The notes beneath the pieces were generated by a model. It did no database searches and was not told where the DNA came from. It saw only the letters and a program-made list of their open reading frames with translations. From Bacteroidota bacterium (GTDB lineage: Bacteria > Bacteroidota > Bacteroidia > Chitinophagales > Chitinophagaceae), in the NCBI GenBank assembly GCA_023386395.1, contig JAEWJV010000155.1, positions 1 to 14,786 of the forward strand: a stretch of DNA of 14,786 nt, written 5' to 3'. The position numbers and the translations under genes were made by a program. Position 1 is the stretch's first letter, and every line of letters starts with the position of its first letter. Shown one piece after another: positions 9,077 through 14,786 of this stretch.

Positions 9077-9937
9077 TCATTTTTTGTGTTCTATGATTAA
9101 TCCAGTATTCGTAAAAGTAAAAGTTTGTTTATCAAAGATCGATTTCATAATTAACCAAACTTGATCTACCAAAGTAAATTTCATTTTTTTGCCTGCATCT
9201 ATTTGGGTTAATTGGCCGGTAAAAGTTATTCCGTTTGTTTTTACACAAACATTGGTTTGTCTGTTGGATATAACCGCTTTTTGGATTTTGTAATGTTTCG
9301 TAATCTTCTCAGCTTTTTTGTTTTTGAGACGTACCTCTTCTCTAAAATTGTTGACGTAGGTAATTAAGGGAACTCGATTTCCATTTTCCAGTGTAATAAA
9401 GAAATCATAGAAATCGAATTCATGTTTAACTTCCAGTTGTTGATTATTGCCTATATCTATGCTTAGTATTTCAGGTCTTGTGATAATCATGGAAAGTTGA
9501 ATATCAAAGTCCCCGATATTTATTTCTTTAGAATTTCCATTTAAATCTTCGTTGTTCATTTCTCGCAGTTCAACTAACCCAACGTTTTTATACTTTGCAT
9601 AATCAATTCCATCCTGTGTAAAACCATTTTTTGAAACGATAACACCTTTATTAATGTTAGCATCTTCGATAATTTCCGATACCTTCATCACGATGTCTTT
9701 ATTTATTTTTTCCTTCCAATATTTACACTCGATAGCAGTTTCATAAGTATGAATTCCATCTGAATGTGATGCTAATACATCAATTTGATGAATAACACCT
9801 GATTTTCCGAGTACTTTGCAGGTATTGCCATAACCCTTTATTTTAACTCCTGATTTTTCTCCAAGAGTTTCATAAATATATTTTGTGATTGATTCGTAAG
9901 TTTTCCAGTCCAGATTATTTGCATCACTCATATTCAT
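9077..9937 (-). CDS. Mrr-like restriction endonuclease (PD-(D/E)XK)
   Basis: This is a 286-aa protein. Residues about 10-125 form a restriction-endonuclease-like fold: a helical start with Glu15, then HQIDV with Asp53, and ETAIECKYW with Glu70 and Lys72. This gives the D...ExK metal-binding core. The stretch that follows, with KGVIVSKNGFTQDGIDYAK and VGLVELRE, is typical of Mrr_cat domains. Such enzymes cut DNA, often modified DNA. The C-terminal 150 residues appear beta-rich and are not recognised; they might bind the target. The start may be 9937 or the in-frame ATG at 9931; no Shine-Dalgarno sequence decides. The gene looks A/T-rich. It follows the PIN-domain gene on the same strand after 235 nt, so a joint transcript is possible but not shown. 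Confidence 0.85.
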   Translation of the reverse strand: MNMSDANNLDWKTYESITKYIYETLGEKSGVKIKGYGNTCKVLGKSGVIHQIDVLASHSDGIHTYETAIECKYWKEKINKDIVMKVSEIIEDANINKGVIVSKNGFTQDGIDYAKYKNVGLVELREMNNEDLNGNSKEINIGDFDIQLSMIITRPEILSIDIGNNQQLEVKHEFDFYDFFITLENGNRVPLITYVNNFREEVRLKNKKAEKITKHYKIQKAVISNRQTNVCVKTNGITFTGQLTQIDAGKKMKFTLVDQVWLIMKSIFDKQTFTFTNTGLIIEHKK

Positions 9938-10036
9938 TCGTGTTTAGGTGGAGTGTCTTTGATATTTTAACAGATGTTCTTTTTTTGCTGGTGAGCAAGC
10001 TTACATAATACAATAATTTGCAGAGCGTTTACATGG

Positions 10037-10080
10037 GCACAAGTATGCCATTCTTTATTGTCTGCCTTGCATACTTGCGC
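10037..10080. repeat. Imperfect inverted repeat between the PIN and Mrr-like genes
   Basis: GCACAAGTATGC (10037-10048) and GCATACTTGCGC (10069-10080) are complementary at 11 of 12 positions, with a G-T pair at the twelfth, around a 20-nt loop. It lies in the 235-nt gap between two same-strand genes. No T-run follows it on either strand, so a simple rho-independent terminator is unlikely. An mRNA processing or stabilising hairpin, or a protein binding site, would fit. The rest of the gap holds no ORF. Confidence 0.45.
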
Positions 10081-10172
10081 CAGATAGAGATATAACTTGA
10101 AACAATATATAAATACAACAAGCAAAGCGCATATAATTCATTACAATAGATATAATGACGAGCACATCTTTT

Positions 10173-12974
10173 TTAAGAGTACTTGATGTAATATTCGGCA
10201 ATTAAAGGGTTTTTCGTTTTTTTCAAATACTCTTTAATAAATATTTTTAATCTATTTGATTTAAAAATTTCTTTTAAATAAAAGTCTGTTGGATATTCAA
10301 GAATCCATTGAGGGTTAAATTTCGAGTAATCGAACCCATCCATATCAAGAAGCCAATCATAATAGTCAGAAATTCCTTTAAATTTTTCAAATTTAGGTTC
10401 AGCCAAGTCAATATTGAACTTAAAACACAAGTTGATTAATTCATTTAGTGTTCTAAAATATGTTTCACCATAAGGATACCAATGCCGACGTACTACCTCA
10501 TCATTTGATTTATTAATATTATCAAGGTATGTTTCAAAATCAGTGTAATTAACAATGTCATGAATTGCGAAAAGATAAAACGTCTGCCAATTAGGATGCT
10601 CTTGTAAATGCTGTTGCATCTTATCCTGTAGGTCTTTTTTCAATTTATCAGCAAGTATTGCATAAATAGAAATTAAGATATTATCGTGATGAAAACTTTT
10701 ACACTTAGGACATCTATTAAAAAAGTTTTCAATGATCTTTTCATAGGTTTTATTATCTCCGATTAATAAGTTTTTATGGTGATTTTGGATTTGATATTTT
10801 AAAGCTCTAAAAACCTCTTCTTCGTGCATCCATTCATTATCTATGGACAAATTAAGCAAACCCTCGACGGTCGATGATGCAAAAAATTGCCCCTTTCTGC
10901 CTATAAATTCTGCGAGATATTTATATTCCGTTTTTCGTATGCTTTTTTCATTTTGTAAAAATGTTAGAAGTTCGTTAGCAATATTTGAAATCGTTGTAGC
11001 AGGAAATTCAGTTATTGCCAATATTACAAATGAGTTTTGAATAATTCTGTTTAGTCGAGTAAAAAAAAAGAATCCATTTTCTTCAATCTCGTCATTCATT
11101 AATTTGGTTACTTGACCATAATCCCTAAAAAGAGTAATTAAAATTGTTTCTATAGAATTTGAACGCTCCTCATCCAATTTGTACCGCAATGTTATTAAGT
11201 TATATTGATGAAAATATTTTAAGATCTTATTGGCATCTGCATAGCTTATTATTCTCAGCAGTAGATAATCATCGAAAGAAACTAAACGGGAACCTTGATT
11301 TTCATTAAATGCATGACACATTAAAAAACCTTCTAACACCTTGTCAAAAAGCGAGAAAAATTCCGAATAGCTGGAATAAATAATAAAATTATTTTCTAAA
11401 AATGTGTCAATTTCTGCAAATGCTCCAAGCAAGATTTTGAGATTGCTATTATTACTCCATCCACCTTTAAGCTGCGAATAATAGTGATCTCTAATTTTTT
11501 CAACCACTTCGACTATTTTTATATGTGCATCATAATAAAAATTATTCTCACAAATCCATCGCATATTTTCAATTACAAAAGGAGATTCAGATGCACACAT
11601 TAATAAATACCGGTTCAATGGCATAGAATCTATTTCAGAAAAAATTTTTGAAACAGATTCATCTGTTTTTAAGAAATGGTTTTTAATAAAATTTTGCAAT
11701 CGTTTTAAATTGTAAAGACAAATCAAACCAAGAAGATATTTTTTATGGTTTTGAGCGTAATTATAAACTGAAAAAAACATCTTCAACGAGAAGCTGAAAT
11801 TTCCAAATTGATACTGGATAAATGCATGTTTTAAAGTTTCTCCTGGAGCGTTGTTGGAAAAAGAATTTAACTTATTAAACGATTCGTAGAATTGAAATCT
11901 GTTAAATGTGCAACGTACACAATCGCATTTCCTATTCTCTTCAAGTTCTATACTAACTGCCTTTCCAGCTCCAAAACTTTCTATACTAAAGATCAGGTTA
12001 TCATTGAGCTTTCTGAATACTTCGTAAGCTTTAGGTTTATAATTTTCTGTTTCTGCAATATTCGATTCTGGGCTAATCTCAATTTCGTTTTCATTTTTAA
12101 TAGAAATGTTTTTTAAAGTATCAATAAGCTCTTTATTATTTGATTGAATTGAAAAAGCTGAATTGAATGTGTATTTATACTTCGGGTTTTTTATTTTAAA
12201 AGGAAAAGTGCGGGCAAGAATATGCGGAGGAATGAAGGGTAATTGGTCATAATAACGATCTAGCGTATAATATAACTGGTCAATTATTGAAAGCTTTTTA
12301 GGTTTTTCAATAATAAACTGACTAACATAATCCTTATATGTTTCAAAAAGGTCCTCTTTGACAATGTGTGAAAGCTCTGATCTTAATTCATAATATAATA
12401 AACCTAACTGTGAATACAGCAAAGTTTTTATGTTATTAATAACTAGATCAGAGTGAAGATTATTTCCATCAGGAAAAAAGTCTTTACTATTCTTGGTTAT
12501 AAAATAAAAACAATCAATGTTATTGTTTTTCAGATATTCTATAGTAGAAAAATAAATTAGGCCATCAGCTGTACTTCTTTCCTTATTGTGAAATGGAGCC
12601 AATTTCTTTCTTTGCCTATCAACGACCTCACCCTTAACATACAAACTTGGTTCATAATATATTCCTGAATCCATCAGCTTAGTTATTCTTGCTGCTTTGC
12701 TTTCCATGTTCGCTAATTGAACTTTCATGAGCGTTGATAAAGGTGTATCAGATCGTTTTACAGTCTTCAAAAAAGCATCTGAGTATTTCTTTAATTCATC
12801 TAGATATTTGTCTCTAACTTTTACCCATTCTTCATTTTTTATCACTTCTGGAATTAGTATTTGAATTTCTTCGTTTGCCAACCACGCTTCCAAAGCTTCT
12901 AAGATTTGATTATCGCTGTCGGCGGTAAGAAGATCAATAGCCCATGCATTGGTATCAATTAAAAGATATTTCAT
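10173..12974 (-). CDS. Large PIN-like nuclease-domain protein (DUF4935-type)
   Basis: This is a 933-aa protein. Residues 1-185 look like a PIN-like ribonuclease domain. It starts with the strand KYLLIDTNAW carrying Asp7 and Asn9. Glu43 lies in IPEV, Asp137 in STADGLIYFS, and Asp165 in FITKNSKDF, so a full acidic metal site is present. This order matches the DUF4935 group of PIN domains, which are predicted to cut RNA. A cysteine cluster KCDCVRC (Cys350, Cys352, Cys355) follows, and a second pair RCPKC sits at 755-758; both could bind zinc, but this is inference. The region 375-933 is long, helical and rich in Phe, Tyr, Leu and Asn, possibly repeat-like, and is not recognised. A tethered nuclease with a large sensor-like tail suggests a defence role. 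The first gene of a possible pair with the Mrr-like gene, it looks A/T-rich. Confidence 0.75.
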   Translation of the reverse strand: MKYLLIDTNAWAIDLLTADSDNQILEALEAWLANEEIQILIPEVIKNEEWVKVRDKYLDELKKYSDAFLKTVKRSDTPLSTLMKVQLANMESKAARITKLMDSGIYYEPSLYVKGEVVDRQRKKLAPFHNKERSTADGLIYFSTIEYLKNNNIDCFYFITKNSKDFFPDGNNLHSDLVINNIKTLLYSQLGLLYYELRSELSHIVKEDLFETYKDYVSQFIIEKPKKLSIIDQLYYTLDRYYDQLPFIPPHILARTFPFKIKNPKYKYTFNSAFSIQSNNKELIDTLKNISIKNENEIEISPESNIAETENYKPKAYEVFRKLNDNLIFSIESFGAGKAVSIELEENRKCDCVRCTFNRFQFYESFNKLNSFSNNAPGETLKHAFIQYQFGNFSFSLKMFFSVYNYAQNHKKYLLGLICLYNLKRLQNFIKNHFLKTDESVSKIFSEIDSMPLNRYLLMCASESPFVIENMRWICENNFYYDAHIKIVEVVEKIRDHYYSQLKGGWSNNSNLKILLGAFAEIDTFLENNFIIYSSYSEFFSLFDKVLEGFLMCHAFNENQGSRLVSFDDYLLLRIISYADANKILKYFHQYNLITLRYKLDEERSNSIETILITLFRDYGQVTKLMNDEIEENGFFFFTRLNRIIQNSFVILAITEFPATTISNIANELLTFLQNEKSIRKTEYKYLAEFIGRKGQFFASSTVEGLLNLSIDNEWMHEEEVFRALKYQIQNHHKNLLIGDNKTYEKIIENFFNRCPKCKSFHHDNILISIYAILADKLKKDLQDKMQQHLQEHPNWQTFYLFAIHDIVNYTDFETYLDNINKSNDEVVRRHWYPYGETYFRTLNELINLCFKFNIDLAEPKFEKFKGISDYYDWLLDMDGFDYSKFNPQWILEYPTDFYLKEIFKSNRLKIFIKEYLKKTKNPLIAEYYIKYS

Positions 12975-13319
12975 TCTACAAATTTAAACTAATACAATTA
13001 GTATTTAATGCTAATGTAATTAGCCGAAAGAAAATGATGTTCGTGTAAACCAGAGAGAGAAGCTGATGAAGGACAGTAATAAACGCAGGGTCGCAGGCTA
13101 TACTTATTGGCTGCTTATGCAGAGCATGCTACGACAAAAGTAAGCCATGCTTTATTGCTTCCCTGCACGCTCAGATAGGAATACGGGTTAAACGGTGTAA
13201 GCCATCTTAAATGCCATGCGAAGAATTATATTTTTACTTCGTATCACTCCTCCAAAAGGATATGATATACATTATACACAATTGTGCATTAGTGATAATG
13301 TGCTAAGGTATATTTAGTT
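12975..13319. other. Intergenic region upstream of the PIN gene, no firm gene
   Basis: No convincing gene was found. A 39-codon open stretch on the plus strand (13024-13140, ending at a TAA) reads in a protein-like way (KRRVAGYTYWLLMQSML) and continues past the stop for 15 more codons (AMLYCFPARSD) in the same frame. That could be a decayed gene fragment or a repeated intergenic element. Also present are CACAATTGTG, a perfect 10-bp palindrome at 13277-13286, and CATTAT/ATAATG arms at 13270-13275 and 13295-13300. Confidence 0.4.
12989..13023. promoter_or_regulatory. Paired near-palindromic 13-mers upstream of the PIN gene (operator candidate)
   Basis: CTAATACAATTAG (12989-13001) and CTAATGTAATTAG (13011-13023) match at 11 of 13 positions, are each nearly self-complementary, and start exactly 22 bp apart, about two turns of the helix. 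They lie 15-49 nt upstream of the PIN gene start. Same-face spacing and promoter position fit a dimeric repressor or activator site. No regulator gene is seen beside it. On the minus strand a TAAATTTG, like a Bacteroidota -7 box, lies next to the start codon at 12987-12980. Confidence 0.45.
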
Positions 13320-13327
13320 TATATTTG
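13320..13327 (+). promoter_or_regulatory. TATATTTG, -7-like promoter box before the RNA candidate
   Basis: TATATTTG fits the Bacteroidota -7 pattern TAnnTTTG exactly and would start transcription around 13332-13336, directly ahead of the first hairpin. No TTTG-like -33 box is found at the right distance, so support rests on one box plus the position. Confidence 0.4.
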
Positions 13328-13332
13328 CTATA

Positions 13333-13490
13333 ACAGGAAACGGTTATCTCATTGGATTGAGATAACCGTTGATAAAGCGGGTCTGTTCTAAATGTGACCA
13401 AGGATATATGAAGTCCAAATTCTGATGTCTCACAAAATGTTAGTCAGACCTGTTTTTTATAACCGGAGGTTTATCTCCGGTTATTTTATT
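13333..13490 (+). ncRNA. Candidate structured RNA, about 155 nt (small RNA or attenuator leader)
   Basis: Three structural parts follow one another. First is a perfect 13-bp stem, AACGGTTATCTCA (13339-13351) with TGAGATAACCGTT (13358-13370), closing a 6-nt loop. Second is a long interrupted helix: GGTCTG (13380-13385) pairs with CAGACC (13445-13450), CTAA (13388-13391) with TTAG (13440-13443), and TGTGA (13393-13397) with TCACA (13430-13434), with a small GGA/TCC hairpin possible at the top. Third is a terminator hairpin. Nested complementary segments of this order are unlikely by chance. Competing pairs exist: AACAGG (13332-13337) with CCTGTT (13449-13454), and CGGTTAT (13341-13347) with the terminator arm ATAACCG (13459-13465). 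No known RNA family is recognised and no reverse transcriptase is visible in the window. The RNA ends and strand are inferred from the promoter box and terminator. Confidence 0.5.
13459..13490 (+). terminator. Rho-independent terminator-like hairpin
   Basis: ATAACCGGAG (13459-13468) pairs perfectly with CTCCGGTTAT (13475-13484) around a 6-nt loop and is followed by TTTATT. The T-run is interrupted by one A, so termination strength is uncertain. It closes the RNA candidate and lies about 350 nt before the next gene start. Confidence 0.6.
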
Positions 13491-13543
13491 CTATAATTAT
13501 TCTATAAATGTTCTACAATTATTCTATAAATGTTCTACAAATG
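13489..13543. repeat. Five tandem 11-bp repeats
   Basis: Five consecutive units follow TTCTAYAAWTR without gaps: TTCTATAATTA (13489), TTCTATAAATG (13500), TTCTACAATTA (13511), TTCTATAAATG (13522) and TTCTACAAATG (13533). Two exact 22-bp copies (13496-13517 and 13518-13539) are contained in this array. The period matches about one helical turn, so a protein bound to each unit would sit on one face of the DNA. Iteron-like or cooperative regulator binding, or simple repeat slippage, are the options. The array begins in the T-run of the terminator. Confidence 0.75.
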
Positions 13544-13589
13544 TATATCAAAAATGATATACATTTTGCTATATCATTTTTAATATACA
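13539..13589. repeat. Nested palindromes upstream of the partial nuclease gene
   Basis: AAATGTATATCA (13539-13550) and TGATATACATTT (13555-13566) are perfect 12-nt arms around AAAA. Most of that unit, TGTATATCAAAAATGATATA (13542-13561), is itself reversed at 13570-13589 with 19 of 20 positions complementary and an 8-nt spacer. The 11-mer TGATATACATT in it also occurs at 13263-13273, ahead of the RNA candidate. This fits an operator array more than an RNA stem, as it is almost pure A/T. Function is inferred. Confidence 0.6.
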
Positions 13590-13840
13590 CCCTTAGTGTG
13601 CAAAAGTGTTGTACAAATTGTTGTATTAAATCAGTTTGACTTATCTACGCATATTTCCACCAATGAATGGTTTAGACATATCTCTGATGTTAAAAAAATT
13701 TTCTTCTCCGTAATTCGTATAAGTATTTTTCTTTCCATTTTGGTAGCAATTAAGTTGCATTGTGCAATTGAATTTATAAGAGACATGCAAAGTCACTATA
13801 AAAAATGCAGCAAAGAAACCTTTAAATATATTTGTTAACT

Positions 13841-14786
13841 ATGTTTACGCCTATCCTCAACTGGCATAATATCCGCCCGATTGATAACAGTCTTAATAAT
13901 GGATTTGAAGAATTAGTTTGCCAATTAGCAGCCAAAGAACCTATTGCAAATCAAAAATACTTTCAGCGCATTGGCAAACCTGATGCAGGGAAGGAATGCT
14001 ATTGGGAATTAGTTAATGGTGGTTTGCATATGTGGCAGGCAAAATATTTTACAGAAAGTTTGTCATCTAAACAGTGGACACAAATAGATGATTCGGTAAA
14101 AAAAGCTATAGATAATCATCCATTGTTAATAAAATATTATGTGTGTTTGCCGCTTGATATGCCTGATGCAAAAGTTAAAGGGAAAAAATCAATGCTTGAT
14201 AAGTGGAAAGAGAAAGTTATCGAATGGGAAAAATACGCTTTGTCAAGGGGTGTTGCTGCAGAATTCGAGTATTGGGGTTCACCCCAATTAATAAGCAGGT
14301 TATCCAAAAAGGACAATGAAGGCTTAGCCTATTTTTGGTTTAATAAAGAAGAGTTCACTGATGACTGGTTATCTGCAAAAAATAGGGAAAGTATTGATGC
14401 ATTAGGGCCACGCTATACCAAAGAATTAAATATTGATTTGCCTATTGCCAGAATATTTGACGGAATAAGTCGGGACGAAAATTTTGAACGGCAAATACAT
14501 AAACTATACAATTTTTTTCTTGAAAAATATCGACGTGTTCATATTAACATTGAACATGAAGGCATTAAGCAGTCATTGCTTGTCTTAGCAACAGCAATAA
14601 ATGAATTTAAGACTCTCTATAAATCTGCTTTCTTTATCAGCAATGACCCTATTCTTGTAAAGCAACTAAAAGAAATAACAGGAAATTGCTTAGCTGTAAT
14701 TGACCGGATACACGACTTCTTATATGAGCTAAGAAAACAAGCTGAAAAGGATAAGGGTGTAACAAACTACTATTCCAGACCATACT
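13841..14786 (+). CDS. Mrr-like nuclease-domain protein, N-terminal part (runs off the right edge)
   Basis: The frame is open from the ATG at 13841 to the window end (315 codons, no stop), so at least the C-terminus is missing. Residues about 18-110 resemble an Mrr-like PD-(D/E)XK nuclease: GFEELVCQLA with Glu23 or Glu24, KPDAGKECYWEL with Asp48, then MWQAKYF, where Gln66-Ala-Lys68 replaces the usual ExK. Then come KQWTQIDDSVKKAIDNHP and YYVCLPLDMPD. Residues 189-211 carry GPRYTKELNIDLPIARIFDG, which I associate with large nuclease-NTPase (STAND/Avs-like) defence proteins, from memory only. Residues 212-315 are helical. No P-loop is in the visible part, so the NTPase is a prediction. The start lies 2 nt after the stop of a doubtful 80-codon frame. 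No Shine-Dalgarno sequence is seen. Confidence 0.8.
   Translation, partial: MFTPILNWHNIRPIDNSLNNGFEELVCQLAAKEPIANQKYFQRIGKPDAGKECYWELVNGGLHMWQAKYFTESLSSKQWTQIDDSVKKAIDNHPLLIKYYVCLPLDMPDAKVKGKKSMLDKWKEKVIEWEKYALSRGVAAEFEYWGSPQLISRLSKKDNEGLAYFWFNKEEFTDDWLSAKNRESIDALGPRYTKELNIDLPIARIFDGISRDENFERQIHKLYNFFLEKYRRVHINIEHEGIKQSLLVLATAINEFKTLYKSAFFISNDPILVKQLKEITGNCLAVIDRIHDFLYELRKQAEKDKGVTNYYSRPY

Noticed and set aside
13333..13490. Retron msr-msd RNA.
   Set aside because: No reverse transcriptase gene is visible in the window and the typical long msd stem was not identified; beyond the right edge cannot be judged.
13489..13589. CRISPR array.
   Set aside because: The 11-bp and 22-bp repeats are directly tandem with no unique spacers, and no cas gene is present.
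13596..13838. An 80-codon plus-strand frame starting at GTG, with one hydrophobic stretch, ending 2 nt before the nuclease gene ATG.
   Set aside because: It is made largely of A/T-rich codons with many Ile, Phe, Val and Cys, begins inside the palindrome region, and has no ribosome binding site. The close join to the next gene leaves a small chance of a coupled leader peptide.

Overview
The window looks like chromosomal DNA from a member of the Bacteroidota, most plausibly Chitinophagales or a relative. The evidence is a type IX secretion (T9SS) C-terminal sorting domain, delta-60 repeat secreted proteins, a TlpA-type thioredoxin with a signal peptide, mostly absent Shine-Dalgarno sequences and TAnnTTTG-like promoter boxes. 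No rRNA, tRNA, CRISPR array, transposase or integrase was seen.

Left part (1-4700): a minus-strand set of three exported proteins that looks like an operon. It reads esterase/lipase-like alpha/beta hydrolase (4602-3178), delta-60 repeat protein with a T9SS sorting domain (3161-1344), then a second delta-60 repeat protein (1299 to beyond the left edge). Spacers are only 16 and 44 nt. A candidate promoter lies just upstream of the esterase.

Middle part (4700-6800): an unrecognised 73-aa plus-strand ORF, then a minus-strand secreted thioredoxin-fold (TlpA-like) protein with a CSAC active site. A perfect 10-nt inverted repeat sits in the short region between the thioredoxin gene and the divergent TIR gene.

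Right part (6800-14786): a region that reads like a defence island. It holds (i) a 683-aa protein with a TIR domain embedded between two long, mainly helical, unassigned regions, (ii) an Mrr-like PD-(D/E)XK endonuclease, (iii) a 933-aa protein with an N-terminal PIN-like nuclease domain, a cysteine cluster and a long helical tail, and (iv) the first 315 residues of a plus-strand protein with an Mrr-like nuclease domain that runs off the right edge. The last resembles the N-terminal part of large nuclease-NTPase defence proteins, but the NTPase part is not visible. Genes (ii) and (iii) look clearly more A/T-rich than the left half, which fits horizontal acquisition. Composition was judged by eye, not calculated.

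The most unusual part is the 866-bp gap 12975-13840. It contains two near-palindromic 13-mers 22 bp apart just upstream of the PIN gene. Next comes a TATATTTG promoter-like box, then a roughly 155-nt structured RNA candidate (perfect 13-bp hairpin, long interrupted helix, terminator hairpin). The terminator is followed by five tandem 11-bp repeats and nested palindromes. An 11-mer, TGATATACATT, occurs once before the RNA candidate and twice, in opposite orientations, in the palindrome ahead of the partial nuclease gene. The two hairpins of the RNA could also pair with each other, so it may be either an independent small RNA or an attenuated leader of the nuclease gene.
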